Positions 53,559-62,738 of a DNA stretch of 64,000 nt are shown one piece after another. A program made the position numbers and the translations under genes. Each line of letters starts with the position of its first letter. Position 1 is the first letter of the stretch. The notes under the pieces were generated by a model. It did not search any database. It saw only the letters and a list, made by a program, of their open reading frames with translations, and was not told where the DNA came from. Origin of the DNA: Dyadobacter koreensis (GTDB taxonomy: Bacteria > Bacteroidota > Bacteroidia > Cytophagales > Spirosomataceae); assembly GCF_900108855.1 (NCBI RefSeq), contig NZ_FNXY01000010.1, forward strand, positions 1 to 64,000, written 5' to 3'.

Positions 53559-53562
53559 AAAT

Positions 53563-54339
53563 ATGCTGACAAAACGTATAATACCTTGTCTGGACGTAAA
53601 AGACGGGCGTACAGTAAAAGGTGTAAATTTCGTGAATCTGCGAGATGCGGGGGATGCTGTGGAACTGGGCGCGCTTTATGCCTCACAAGGCGCTGATGAA
53701 CTGGTTTATCTGGATATTGCTGCAACTGTTGAGGGGCGCTCTACTTTTATTGACCTGGTCAGGCGGGTGGCGCATACGATCAATATTCCTTTTACTGTCG
53801 GCGGAGGAATTTCTTCAATCGCGGATGTATCTGCGCTGCTTCATGCAGGTGCTGATAAAGTTTCAATCAATTCTTCAGCTGTCCGTAATCCTGACCTGAT
53901 CAATGAACTGGCGCTAGAATTCGGTAGTCAGTGTATCGTCGTTGCCATTGATACCCGCTACGTAGAAACCAGCGCAGGCATTTTTGAGCATATCGTCCAT
54001 ACACACGGGGGCCGGAAACCAACGGAGCTGCGTACAATTCCCTGGGCTAAAGAGGTGGAGGAACGTGGTGCAGGCGAACTTTTACTTACCTCCATGGACA
54101 CAGATGGTACTAAAAATGGATTCGCGCTGGAATTAACATCAACGATTTCTGCTAATGCTAACATTCCGGTTATTGCTTCAGGCGGTGCGGGAAATATGGA
54201 ACATTTTTACGATGTGTTTACAAAAGGCAAGGCTGATGCCGGCCTTGCCGCAAGTATTTTTCACTTCCGGGAAATAGATATTCCTGATTTGAAGCAATAT
54301 TTACAAAATAAAGCGCTTCCGATGCGCATGACAAAATGA
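53563..54339 (+). CDS. hisF: Imidazole glycerol phosphate synthase, cyclase subunit HisF
   Basis: 258 residues, TIM barrel paralogous to HisA. Catalytic acids D11 ([11 protein letters not shown]) and D130 (VVAIDTR) are conserved, as are the phosphate-binding motifs FTVGGGISS and VIASGGAGN. It forms imidazole glycerol phosphate and AICAR with ammonia from HisH. It starts 4 bp after hisA, implying coupled translation, and precedes hisIE by 45 bp. Confidence 0.97.
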   Translation: MLTKRIIPCLDVKDGRTVKGVNFVNLRDAGDAVELGALYASQGADELVYLDIAATVEGRSTFIDLVRRVAHTINIPFTVGGGISSIADVSALLHAGADKVSINSSAVRNPDLINELALEFGSQCIVVAIDTRYVETSAGIFEHIVHTHGGRKPTELRTIPWAKEVEERGAGELLLTSMDTDGTKNGFALELTSTISANANIPVIASGGAGNMEHFYDVFTKGKADAGLAASIFHFREIDIPDLKQYLQNKALPMRMTK

Positions 54340-54384
54340 ATTCATTGCTGTTCCTAACAGCCAAAATTTTACCTACCAGTATAA

Positions 54385-55014
54385 ATGACTAACGAACTTT
54401 CAACCATAGATTTTACAAAATCACCTGACGGACTTGTACCTGCTGTAATTCAGGATGCAAACACTTCTGTTGTCCTGATGCTTGGATATATGAACCGCGA
54501 CGCGTTTGAAAAAACACAGGCGGAAGGTAAGGTTACATTTTTCAGCAGAAGCAAACAGCGTCTCTGGACGAAAGGTGAAACTTCGGATAATTTTCTGTTT
54601 GTTAAGGAGATATTAGCTGATTGTGACGGAGATACGATTTTAATTAAAGCGGATCCAGCGGGGCCAACTTGCCACACTGGGGATGATACCTGTTTTGGGG
54701 AAAAAAATAACCGCAATACACGGATCGGGGAAGCGGCGTTTTTAAATTATCTGCAAAAGGATATTATCCGTGACAGAAAATTAAATCCGAACGACGAATC
54801 TTATACCAGCAGCTTGTTCAAAAGAGGCGTAAATAAAATCGCGCAGAAGGTAGGGGAGGAAGCCGTTGAAGTTGTTATTGAAGCAAAAGACAATGACGAT
54901 GGGCTGTTTAAAGGGGAGGTGAGCGATTTGCTTTTTCACCTTCTCGTACTTTTGGAGCAAAAAAACATTGACTTAGACGAGGTAATTAGCGTACTTCGTA
55001 GCCGTCACTCATAA
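54385..55014 (+). CDS. hisIE: Bifunctional PRA-CH / PRA-PH HisIE
   Basis: 209 residues. N-terminal HisI (phosphoribosyl-AMP cyclohydrolase, ~1-115) with the zinc-binding DCDGDTILIKADPAGPTCHTG region (DCDGD and GPTCHTGDDTCF parts) and LWTKGETSDN; C-terminal HisE (phosphoribosyl-ATP pyrophosphohydrolase, ~120-209) with TSSLFKRGVNKIAQKVGEEA and E-V-V-I-E-A-K. It catalyses steps 2 and 3 of histidine synthesis. It closes the his cluster; the holin-like membrane gene begins 13 bp later, so read-through is likely. Confidence 0.96.
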   Translation: MTNELSTIDFTKSPDGLVPAVIQDANTSVVLMLGYMNRDAFEKTQAEGKVTFFSRSKQRLWTKGETSDNFLFVKEILADCDGDTILIKADPAGPTCHTGDDTCFGEKNNRNTRIGEAAFLNYLQKDIIRDRKLNPNDESYTSSLFKRGVNKIAQKVGEEAVEVVIEAKDNDDGLFKGEVSDLLFHLLVLLEQKNIDLDEVISVLRSRHS

Positions 55015-55027
55015 AAACCAAAGCCAT

Positions 55028-55363
55028 ATGAATTTATTAATACGCCTTTTAATCAGTACATTGGCCATCGTTGTCGCTTCCAAGCTTGTTCCCGGTGTTT
55101 TCGTGGAAAGCTGGACAACCGCAGCAATTGTAGCCATCGTTTTAGGGATTCTTAATACTTTTCTTAAGCCGGTACTTCAGATTCTGGCTCTGCCGATCAC
55201 CATTCTGACCCTCGGGATTTTCTATTTTGTAATCAATGTATTTATAATTTATCTGGCGACTTATCTGGTTGACGGATTTGCCATCAGCGGATTTATCTCT
55301 GCGCTTATCTTTGGTTTAGTCGTTTCCGTAGTTTCTGCAATCCTTGGTATGTTTTTGGATTAG
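55028..55363 (+). CDS. Phage-holin-family IV-type membrane protein (YvlD-like)
   Basis: 111 residues, four hydrophobic helices with the PF04020-type motif IVLGILNTFLKPVLQILALPITILTLG and a G-F-x-x-A-x-x-x-G end. Although called phage holin family, these are chromosomal inner-membrane proteins of unknown function linked to envelope stress. It follows hisIE by 13 bp and precedes another small holin-like gene, forming with it and the next gene a membrane-stress-like cluster. Confidence 0.85.
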   Translation: MNLLIRLLISTLAIVVASKLVPGVFVESWTTAAIVAIVLGILNTFLKPVLQILALPITILTLGIFYFVINVFIIYLATYLVDGFAISGFISALIFGLVVSVVSAILGMFLD

Positions 55364-55420
55364 ACCTTTGTTTAAAGAACTTATCTAAATCAAATTAAAT
55401 GAATTGCAAACAACACGCCT

Positions 55421-55786
55421 ATGTTTAACCAACTGGAAGAAATTAAGGATACGCTGTTTAAATATTTCGAGACCCGGATCGATCTGTTTAAAATTGAGAC
55501 AAGAGACAAAATAGAACGTACGGTTGTAACCGCAATTTATGGCGTTGTTTTATTAAGTGTTGCTTTGATCATTCTGATTCTGCTCATCATATTATTAGGA
55601 ACATTCCTAAATAAATGGCTGAACAGCGATTATCTGGGATACCTTATTTTGTTAGGTGTTTTTGTTTTAAAATTAGTCCTGGCGATCTCATTCAAAAAAC
55701 AGCTGATAGGTTTTATTCGTAATATAATCACTCGTTTTGTTCAGGTAAAGGAAGATGAACTTACTGATAAGGTACTGGGAAAATAG
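55421..55786 (+). CDS. Holin-X/superfamily III-like membrane protein
   Basis: 121 residues: amphipathic N-terminal helix (EEIKDTLFKYFETRIDLFKIETRDKI, described in part), two transmembrane helices (~38-62 and ~72-92), cytoplasmic C-terminal helix with VKEDELTDKVLGK. It matches the Actinobacterial Holin-X (PF07332-like) pattern seen together with YtxH- or CsbD-type stress proteins in Bacteroidota. Function is unknown. It lies 57 bp after the preceding membrane gene. Confidence 0.75.
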   Translation: MFNQLEEIKDTLFKYFETRIDLFKIETRDKIERTVVTAIYGVVLLSVALIILILLIILLGTFLNKWLNSDYLGYLILLGVFVLKLVLAISFKKQLIGFIRNIITRFVQVKEDELTDKVLGK

Positions 55787-55860
55787 GCTTTTCCCGTGAA
55801 ATTATTATTTTTGTTTTATACTGGTTACTTCTGAATAATACATTAATATAGGATAATGAT

Positions 55861-56289
55861 ATGAGTAGTTCTCCGATAGATTCATCCGTAAAGTTATCAA
55901 AACCATTCTCGTCAAATACTGATGCAGAAAAAGAGGATTTGCTTAGAGAAGCAGACCTTTACAGGGATAAATTGGAACTGCAATGGGACGACCTTAAGAA
56001 AGACGCAACAGATTATGGAAAACAGGCGTTAATCATAGGGGGAGTCGTTGTGAGTACCTATCTGGTGCTTGAAGCAGTACTTCCAAAAGAGAAAAAGAAA
56101 GAAAAAATATATATTGAGCCTGAAAATCCGGTAATTCAACGTTCGGTTCCTGAAAAGAAGAGTAAATTTGCGATAGGTGAAGTCGTACAAAGCTTAGTAT
56201 GGACATTGGCAGCAGGGTGGGCGCGCCAAAAGCTAAAGAATTTTATTGCAGATGACCTTGAATCGGATGAAGAAAATATCAAATCATAG
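55861..56289 (+). CDS. Small one-TM membrane protein of unknown function
   Basis: 142 residues. Charged N-terminal helical region (~20-58, rich in D/E/K), a single hydrophobic segment (~58-78; ALIIGGVVVSTYLVLEAVL), a basic KEKKKEK stretch, then a second weaker amphipathic segment (GEVVQSLVWTLAAGWA) before an acidic end. No family is recognised with confidence; the order after two holin-like genes is common in Bacteroidota and suggests a joint envelope role. Its 3' end overlaps the start region of the GGGP synthase gene. Confidence 0.75.
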   Translation: MSSSPIDSSVKLSKPFSSNTDAEKEDLLREADLYRDKLELQWDDLKKDATDYGKQALIIGGVVVSTYLVLEAVLPKEKKKEKIYIEPENPVIQRSVPEKKSKFAIGEVVQSLVWTLAAGWARQKLKNFIADDLESDEENIKS

Positions 56290-57046
56290 AATAGCAGACC
56301 TCCTTACAGCCAGAAAAGAAGAAAAGAGGAAATCTTTTGCCGTTCTCCTGGATCCTGATAAAGTGGATTTTGACACTTTTCAAAGTTTCCTTGCACAGGC
56401 AGTTGAAAATGAAGTTGACTTTTTTTTCGTCGGTGGCAGTCTTATAACAAATTATGCTATTGATAAGCTGATCTCGGCTATTCAAAAATATACCAGTATT
56501 CCAACAATTTTGTTCCCTGGCAATAGTCTTCATGTGGAGCATACTGCAGATGCGATATTACTTTTATCCCTGATTTCGGGAAGAAATCCAGATTTTCTCA
56601 TCGGGCAGCATGTGATCGCCGCTCCAATGCTTAAGAAAAGTGGAATCGAAATATTACCGACTGGTTATATGCTGATCGAAAGTGGAAAACTGACAACCGT
56701 ATCTTATATCAGCAATACAACCCCAATTCCTCATGATAAAGCTTCCATTGCGGCATGTACTGCTATGGCAGGCGAAATGCTGGGGCTCAGAAATATTTTT
56801 TTGGATGCCGGGAGCGGGGCGCAAGTTCCGGTCTCTCCTGAAATGATCGCGGCTGTTCGTGCAGCGGTTGATACGCCAATAATTGTCGGCGGCGGGATAG
56901 ATTCCAGTGAAAAAGCACTACTGGCCATGCAGGCCGGAGCGGATGTGATTGTGGTAGGTAATGGAATAGAACAAAACCAGAATCTGCTTCCCGAGGTAGC
57001 GGCCTCGGTTAAGATGTTTAACCTCCAGTTAGAAAAGGTTTACTAG
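56267..57046 (+). CDS. Geranylgeranylglyceryl/heptaprenylglyceryl phosphate synthase (GGGPS/PcrB)
   Basis: 259 residues from ATG 56267 (MKKISNHRIADLL); the frame also allows ATG 56252 and TTG 56246. TIM-barrel prenyltransferase of the archaeal-type ether-lipid pathway, group II as in Bacteroidota: FAVLLDPDKVDFD (Asp/Lys for glycerol-1-phosphate), FVGGSLI, FPGNSLHVEHTADAIL, YMLIESGKLTTVSYIS, and phosphate-binding DAGSGAQ, GGGIDSS, VVGNGIE. It links a polyprenyl diphosphate to sn-glycerol-1-phosphate. The start lies inside the upstream gene (23-bp overlap). Physiological product in Bacteroidota is not settled. Confidence 0.9.
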   Translation: MKKISNHRIADLLTARKEEKRKSFAVLLDPDKVDFDTFQSFLAQAVENEVDFFFVGGSLITNYAIDKLISAIQKYTSIPTILFPGNSLHVEHTADAILLLSLISGRNPDFLIGQHVIAAPMLKKSGIEILPTGYMLIESGKLTTVSYISNTTPIPHDKASIAACTAMAGEMLGLRNIFLDAGSGAQVPVSPEMIAAVRAAVDTPIIVGGGIDSSEKALLAMQAGADVIVVGNGIEQNQNLLPEVAASVKMFNLQLEKVY

Positions 57047-57135
57047 ACTTAGGGGATAATATATTGTACTAAAGGAAGGGGTTTCATTATTTTCTAAGGA
57101 AATTTTAAGTTCTTGGAAAAATACAATCCAAAATG

Positions 57136-57168
57136 TTGGGATAATTGAAAGTAATCATGCTATCTTTG
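57136..57168 (+). promoter_or_regulatory. Promoter of the small lipoprotein gene
   Basis: TTG (57136-57138), 22-bp spacer, TATCTTTG (57161-57168), exact consensus; predicted start ~57172, giving a ~23-nt leader. Confidence 0.65.
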
Positions 57169-57194
57169 CATCGAACCTTAATTACACCCAAGAA

Positions 57195-57374
57195 ATGAAA
57201 AAATTCGTAGCATTTGCATTTGTTGCCGGAATGGTAGCATTCGCGTCTTGTACAAGCAAGCCAAAAGAAGAAGCAGCTGATTCTACTGCTGTAACTGTTG
57301 AAACTCCTATGGTTGATACTGTAGCTGTTGATTCTGTTGCAACTGATTCTATCAAAGCTGATTCAGTGAAATAA
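57195..57374 (+). CDS. Tiny acidic lipoprotein (59 residues)
   Basis: 59 residues, short enough to be missed by size filters. Lipoprotein signal MKKFVAFAFVAGMVAFASC (lipobox FASC, Cys 19), followed by a 40-residue mature part made almost only of A, D, E, S, T, V and K, with repeated V-D-(S/T)-V and T-D-S-I/A-D-S-V units. It is flanked by an exact consensus promoter and by a perfect hairpin terminator with a T-run, so it is a complete monocistronic gene, probably well expressed. No known family; predicted to be an outer- or inner-membrane-anchored acidic tail. Confidence 0.8.
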   Translation: MKKFVAFAFVAGMVAFASCTSKPKEEAADSTAVTVETPMVDTVAVDSVATDSIKADSVK

Positions 57375-57400
57375 TCATTGAGCTCTTGTTGAAATTACTG

Positions 57401-57432
57401 AAAAGCCTTACTTATAAGGCTTTTCTTTTTTT
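57401..57432 (+). terminator. Terminator of the small lipoprotein gene
   Basis: AAAAGCCTTA (57401-57410) and TAAGGCTTTT (57415-57424) pair perfectly with a 4-nt loop, followed by CTTTTTTT. Confidence 0.9.
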
Positions 57433-57441
57433 ATTTAGGGT

Positions 57442-58059
57442 ATGGAAAAAACAATATCCCTGGCAGACTACGTTCCTCAGCTTGCTTACGCATACTGCGA
57501 TCATCTCCACAAAACGTATAAATTCGATTTTTTCTTATCACGCCCGCGAAATTCCCGTTTGGGCGATTTTACTATAAAACCAGGTTTTGTACCAAGGATT
57601 ACGGTAAATAAAAATCTGAACCGCTATAATTTTCTGATTACCTATCTACACGAAGTTGCGCACCATGTTGTTTATACCCAAACTAAAAACAGGTTAAGAA
57701 AGCGCATTGCTCCGCATGGCATCGAATGGAAAACAGCATTTGCGACTTTGTTAGCTCCGGTCATGAACGAGCACATTTTTCCTTCCGATATTCTTGAACC
57801 GCTTTTGAAATATGCTCAGAACCCGAAAGCTTCTACAAGCGCAGATCACATTCTTTACAATTCAATCAAAAAGTACGACGATAATGCTGTGACCGCGAAT
57901 AAAGTTGCCTTGGTTCATCTTATGGAAGGCAGCAATTTCGTTTTTCATAACAGACACTTTGTTAGAGGTTCTCTGAGGCGTACTCGCGTGCTTTGTACGG
58001 ATAAAATATCCCAACGTCGTTATACAATCCCTGCTCATGCCCTTGTTGAAGCGTGTTAG
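57442..58059 (+). CDS. SprT-like zinc-binding domain protein
   Basis: 205 residues. SprT-like metalloprotease-type domain: zinc motif H70-E71-V-A-H74-H with a downstream His in APHGIEWK (H94 region). SprT-like proteins range from DNA-protein-crosslink proteases (Spartan) to minimal proteins of unknown role; this short version has only the N-terminal domain and a basic C-terminal part (FHNRHFVRGSLRRTRVL, partly cited), which may bind nucleic acid. It overlaps the porU start by 23 bp (58037-58059), suggesting translational coupling to the T9SS gene, although a functional link is unknown. Confidence 0.85.
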   Translation: MEKTISLADYVPQLAYAYCDHLHKTYKFDFFLSRPRNSRLGDFTIKPGFVPRITVNKNLNRYNFLITYLHEVAHHVVYTQTKNRLRKRIAPHGIEWKTAFATLLAPVMNEHIFPSDILEPLLKYAQNPKASTSADHILYNSIKKYDDNAVTANKVALVHLMEGSNFVFHNRHFVRGSLRRTRVLCTDKISQRRYTIPAHALVEAC

Positions 58060-61000
58060 ATTTGTGAATTTCTTGTTTACTCCGGCATTTTGTTGCTGGA
58101 TTTTTCTACTGTTTTCAATTCAGGCTTTCGGACAGAGTTCTTCTGTTTTATCATCAGGTAATTGTTATAAGATTTCGATCACGGAAGGTGGTATCTATAA
58201 ATTGGATGCGGCTTTTCTGAAAAAAATTGGGGTCGATATCAATGCTATTTCTCCTGATCAGATAAAAATATATGGAAATGGAGGGAAAATGCTTCCTCAA
58301 AATAATAAGGAAAAGCGCCCTGTTGATTTAATACAGAATGCCATTTTAGTTAATGGAGAAGAAGATGGCAGGTTTGATGCTTCCGATGCTATCTATTTCT
58401 ATGGAGAAAGCCCTCACCGGGTCTACTACGATTCTTTGAAAGCGCGTTATTTTCATCAGATCAATATTTATTCCGATACAAGTTTTTATTTCCTGACGGT
58501 CGATGCAGGGAAGGGTTTGAGAATAGCGGCAAAACAAAGTGAATCAGAACCTTCAGAAACTGTCGTTAATCAATATGACGATTACTGGTTTCATGAAAAT
58601 GAATCCGTTAATCTGTTAAGATCCGGTCGCGAATGGTGGGGAGAATATCTAGGGACGTCATCCCCATTCACCATTCAGGCTAATGTTCCTGATGTTGTTC
58701 CTTCGTCCAATATTATTCTTTCTGCATCTGCAATTGGCTCTGCACAGGTGCCAACAAAATTTCTATGGCAGCTCAATGGTCAATCGGTTGGCGAAAGCCC
58801 TATTGGCGTGGTTGGCGCTGGTCTATATGATCTTAAAGCTCAAAAATTCGAAGCTGTTTTCGTTGCGAAGGCGATGGACAATCCGTTAGCGAGCTTTGCA
58901 CTGGGCGTAAACTATGATAAAAATGGACAAAGTTCAGCGCAGGCGTATCTCAATTATTTCGGTCTGCAGACGAAGAGGATTTTAAAAGCCTATGATAAAC
59001 AGCAATTCTACCGGTTTTCACCAGGTTCAAAAGATATCGTGGCCTATCAGATCAATAACGTATCAGCAGACTGGATTTGGTGGAATGTTTCTGATCCTTC
59101 GAAGGTTACTTCTGCGATTTTTAAAAATACCATAACTGCGGCGTCCTTTGTTGAAACGAACGGCAAAAGTGAACGAACTTACATCGGATTTTCTTTACAA
59201 AACGCAATGACGCCGATTTCAGGACAGAAGATTCAAAACCAGAATTTACGCAGTAATGCAGTCCCTGATCTTTTAATTGTTACCGCGAAAACATTTGAAT
59301 CCGAAGCAAAGAGACTTGCGGCTTTTCGTGAAGAAAAAGATAATCTTCAAACGCTGGTCGTAACAACAGACCAGATTTTTAATGAATTTTCAAGTGGCAA
59401 AACCGATGTTTCTGCCATTCGTGATTACGTTCGCCATTTGTCTAAAAGTGACCCAGGCAAAATAAAATACTTGTTACTGTTTGGAGACGCTACGTATGAT
59501 TACAAAAATCTGCTTCAAAATCAGACCTTGACGCAACGGAATAACTGGATTCCTGTCTATGAAAGCCGCGAATCCCTTAATCCTGTTTATACCTATTCCT
59601 CAGATGATTATTTTGGTTTTTTGAAGGATGATGAAGGTGATTGGATTGAAAATAGCGCAGGAGATTATGCGGAAGAAATTGGTATTGGGCGACTTCCTGT
59701 TAAATCGGTTTCAGATGCGACGATTATTGTCGACAAGTTAATTCATTACGCATCGTCGCCAAAGTCTCGGGGGCGGTGGCAGAACACTATTAATTTTGTG
59801 GCAGATGATGGCGATGGCACAGTTCATCAACAACACGCAGATGAACTGGCTAAGCTGACGCAAACAAATTTCTTGTCGAGTCGTATATTTTTAGATGCTT
59901 ATCCACAAACAACGACAAGTTTGGGGCAAAGGGTACCGGCGGTAAACACTGCAATAAAGAAAAGCATTAATGACGGAACGCTTATCCTGAACTATACCGG
60001 TCATGGCGGGACAAGTGGCTGGGCAGAGGAACAAGTGTTGACGCTGGCTGAAATGCAGACTGCAAGAGGCTATAATAATCTTCCGCTACTAATTACTGCG
60101 ACTTGTGATTTTGGCCGATACGATGATCCTGGTATAATTTCTGGTGCTGAATTAATGGTATTAAGTCCTCGCGGTGCAGCAATTGGGGCAGTAAGTACAA
60201 CACGCCCCGTTTATTCCAGTACAAACTTCACGATCAACAAGGCTTTTTACGAAGCATTAATTGACCTGGGGCCGGACGCGACGCTGGGCGATATTTTCCG
60301 TTTAACTAAAAATAATGGGTTAGCCGGAAGTTTAAACCGGAATTTTACTTTGCTTGGCGATCCGTCTATGCGTTTGGCACGAGCGGAAAAACAGATTAGA
60401 TGGGTTGCTTCGCCGGATACTTTACGTGCCATGGAAAAGGTAGCTTTACGAGGTGAAGTTGCTGCAAATAACCAGGTCGAAAAATCTTTCAATGGAATGG
60501 CACGTATTACCGTTTACGATAAGGCTGTTTCTTTCCGGACTTTAGGTAATGAAGGAGAGGTGAAAAGTTATAGTGAATTTCGAAATAAACTTTTCGACGG
60601 GACTGTTAAAATTACTGGCGGACAATTTGTTTGCGAATTTGTTATGCCTAAAGATATTGACTATCGTATTGGTTTGGGCCGCGCCAGTTTTTATGCCATA
60701 AGTGAGGATAGCTTGTCTGACGCATCCGGTCAGCTTGATATTCTGGTTGGAGGAAGTGTAACGCCGGTCGAGGATATGACGCCGCCAAAAGTGACAGCCT
60801 ATATAAATACAAAAGATTTCCGGGAGGGAGATACAGTCGAAGGTTCCTCAGTTTTATTTCTTGATCTGAGTGACGAAAATGGCATTAATGTGTCACAATC
60901 CGGGATCGGTCATGATCTTACGGTTACGCTTAATGATACGGTAACCTTTGTATTGAACGATTATTATACAGCTGGCCTTGACTACAGGAAGGGAACAGTT

Positions 61001-61426
61001 CGGTTTCCGTTCGATAATCTTCCAGCCGGGAAATATACAGCGGTCATTAAAGTCTGGGATACGTATACTAACTCTTCTGAAATAACGTTCGGATTTCAAG
61101 TAGGTTTAGCAACTGGTATAAAACTTAGCAGTCTTACGGTTTTTCCAAACCCTTTTGATCAGGATCTGTCATTTGAACTAATTCATAACAAAGCCGATGA
61201 TGATGTAGAAATTGTTTTTAGTATATTGCTGAACTCAGGGCAAAAGCTGGGGGCTTTTCAATGGCAATACTATAATAGTGAGAGTATTATCAAGCAAACA
61301 ATCTCGGGAATAAGACTGGATGGATTTACTTCCGGGATGAATTCACTTATATATACTGTACAAATTCGTTCATTAAATGACAATTCTATCGACAAGCGTT
61401 CGGGGAAACTCCTCCGTTTGCGTTAG
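58037..61426 (+). CDS. porU: T9SS sortase PorU (C25 gingipain-like)
   Basis: 1129 residues, in line with PorU. N-terminal signal/hydrophobic region (~10-33), beta domain with YKISITEGGIYKLD, and a caspase-like C25 domain (~420-800): catalytic H656 in YTGHGGTSGWAEE and C690 in TATCDFGRYDDPG. The C-terminal ~90 residues have a T9SS-like sorting-domain shape (LTVFPNPFDQDLSF). PorU cleaves sorting domains of T9SS cargo at the cell surface and attaches them to anionic LPS or an equivalent. porV follows 109 bp downstream, so the two work as a unit on cargo such as the Ig-repeat protein and the PL8 lyase in this window. Confidence 0.92.
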   Translation: MPLLKRVRFVNFLFTPAFCCWIFLLFSIQAFGQSSSVLSSGNCYKISITEGGIYKLDAAFLKKIGVDINAISPDQIKIYGNGGKMLPQNNKEKRPVDLIQNAILVNGEEDGRFDASDAIYFYGESPHRVYYDSLKARYFHQINIYSDTSFYFLTVDAGKGLRIAAKQSESEPSETVVNQYDDYWFHENESVNLLRSGREWWGEYLGTSSPFTIQANVPDVVPSSNIILSASAIGSAQVPTKFLWQLNGQSVGESPIGVVGAGLYDLKAQKFEAVFVAKAMDNPLASFALGVNYDKNGQSSAQAYLNYFGLQTKRILKAYDKQQFYRFSPGSKDIVAYQINNVSADWIWWNVSDPSKVTSAIFKNTITAASFVETNGKSERTYIGFSLQNAMTPISGQKIQNQNLRSNAVPDLLIVTAKTFESEAKRLAAFREEKDNLQTLVVTTDQIFNEFSSGKTDVSAIRDYVRHLSKSDPGKIKYLLLFGDATYDYKNLLQNQTLTQRNNWIPVYESRESLNPVYTYSSDDYFGFLKDDEGDWIENSAGDYAEEIGIGRLPVKSVSDATIIVDKLIHYASSPKSRGRWQNTINFVADDGDGTVHQQHADELAKLTQTNFLSSRIFLDAYPQTTTSLGQRVPAVNTAIKKSINDGTLILNYTGHGGTSGWAEEQVLTLAEMQTARGYNNLPLLITATCDFGRYDDPGIISGAELMVLSPRGAAIGAVSTTRPVYSSTNFTINKAFYEALIDLGPDATLGDIFRLTKNNGLAGSLNRNFTLLGDPSMRLARAEKQIRWVASPDTLRAMEKVALRGEVAANNQVEKSFNGMARITVYDKAVSFRTLGNEGEVKSYSEFRNKLFDGTVKITGGQFVCEFVMPKDIDYRIGLGRASFYAISEDSLSDASGQLDILVGGSVTPVEDMTPPKVTAYINTKDFREGDTVEGSSVLFLDLSDENGINVSQSGIGHDLTVTLNDTVTFVLNDYYTAGLDYRKGTVRFPFDNLPAGKYTAVIKVWDTYTNSSEITFGFQVGLATGIKLSSLTVFPNPFDQDLSFELIHNKADDDVEIVFSILLNSGQKLGAFQWQYYNSESIIKQTISGIRLDGFTSGMNSLIYTVQIRSLNDNSIDKRSGKLLRLR

Positions 61427-61475
61427 CGAATAATAAATCTTGTAATTTTATTATAGTATTAAATATCTTTCATCG

Positions 61476-61483
61476 TATTTTTG
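61476..61483 (+). promoter_or_regulatory. -7 box of porV
   Basis: TATTTTTG, exact TAnnTTTG, ~50 bp before the porV ATG; no clear -33 TTG at standard distance. Suggests porV can be transcribed independently of porU. Confidence 0.4.
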
Positions 61484-61535
61484 ACCCTTTAAAAGAAGTC
61501 GACTAACACCACTTCCTATCGCAAATCCAATAAAT

Positions 61536-62714
61536 ATGAGACTATTTTTTGTAAGTTTATCTTCATTATTCTTATTGTCAACGAGTAGTTTGCTTGCTCA
61601 GTCCCTCGCAGCAGACACGATTCGCAGAATACCAAGTTCCCCTCTGGCTTTTTTAACTTTTGCACCTGATGCGCGAAGCGCTGGTATGGGTGAAGCGGGT
61701 GTTGCTCTTAGCCCGGATGCAAATTCAACTTATTGGAATGCCGCAAAACTGCCATATAACCAAAAAGACTTCGGAGTTTCGGCTTCTTATACTCCTTGGT
61801 TGAGAAATTTGGTTGACGATATGTGGTTAGGTTATCTTACTGCTTATAAGAAAATCGGAAAAGGTCAGGCAGTTGCAGCTTCTATCAATTTCTTCAACAA
61901 CGGTGAATTGGATTTGCGTGATGCCGTTGGTACACACACAGGATTTTTTAATTCAAGAGAGCTGGCGATCAGCGGTACCTATTCCCAACAGCTTGGGAAG
62001 AATTTCTCAATGGGCCTGACGTTGAAATATATTTCTTCCAACCTTGCGGGAAATGCAGTTGTTAACAATGTGTCTCTTAAACCAGCACGAACAGTGGCCG
62101 GTGATATCAGTGCATTTTATAGAAAACAAATTCAAAACGAAGATACAGGAGGCGAACTTACCTGGTCTCTTGGTGCAGTATTGTCTAACCTTGGTGGTAA
62201 GATCAACTATGGCTCAAATACAGACACAGAAAGCTTTATTCCTACCAATTTGAAATTGGGTGGTGGACTTTCGTTCACGGCGGACGGAAGAAACCGTTTC
62301 AATTTTATTGTTGATGCCAGCAAATTAATGGTTCCGACACCTGGCGCAACAGCTGCTCAAAACGTTCAGATCAACGGATATGGTTCTTTGAAAGGTGCTT
62401 TTGGTTCTTTCTCTGATGCTCCGGACGGATTTAAAGAAGAAGTACAGGAAATCGCAGTGGCAGTGGGTGCTGAATATTGGTACAATGATATTTTTGCGCT
62501 TCGTGCAGGTTATTTTGGCGAAAATAAAAACAAAGGTGACCGCAGATTCTTTACAGCTGGTGTCGGTGCTAAGTTCCTTGACCGTTACAATGTGGATTTT
62601 GCCTATATGTTCCCGACAACACAAGGCAGCCCGTTGGCGCAAACCTTGCGTATAACACTTGGTTTGAGCTTGAACAAATCTGAAAAACTAGATGTTGGAG
62701 ATACTGACAACTAA
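61536..62714 (+). CDS. porV: T9SS outer-membrane shuttle PorV (LptO)
   Basis: 392 residues. Signal peptide (1-22, SLLAQ), then a 14-strand FadL-like barrel of the PorV family: PLAFLTFAPDARSAGMGEAGVALSPDANSTYWN (cited in part: PDARSAGMG and ANSTYWNAAKL are family landmarks) and the end AYMFPTTQGSPLAQTLRITLGL. PorV takes cargo sorting domains from the translocon (SprA/Sov) to the PorU sortase. It follows porU and is ended by a good terminator. Confidence 0.93.
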   Translation: MRLFFVSLSSLFLLSTSSLLAQSLAADTIRRIPSSPLAFLTFAPDARSAGMGEAGVALSPDANSTYWNAAKLPYNQKDFGVSASYTPWLRNLVDDMWLGYLTAYKKIGKGQAVAASINFFNNGELDLRDAVGTHTGFFNSRELAISGTYSQQLGKNFSMGLTLKYISSNLAGNAVVNNVSLKPARTVAGDISAFYRKQIQNEDTGGELTWSLGAVLSNLGGKINYGSNTDTESFIPTNLKLGGGLSFTADGRNRFNFIVDASKLMVPTPGATAAQNVQINGYGSLKGAFGSFSDAPDGFKEEVQEIAVAVGAEYWYNDIFALRAGYFGENKNKGDRRFFTAGVGAKFLDRYNVDFAYMFPTTQGSPLAQTLRITLGLSLNKSEKLDVGDTDN

Positions 62715-62738
62715 TAATTTCTACTATATATCTTAATG

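Noticed and set aside
55028-55786. Two 'holin' genes as sign of a prophage
   Set aside because: Both belong to chromosomal membrane-protein families named after holins; no lysin, capsid, integrase or other phage gene is present.
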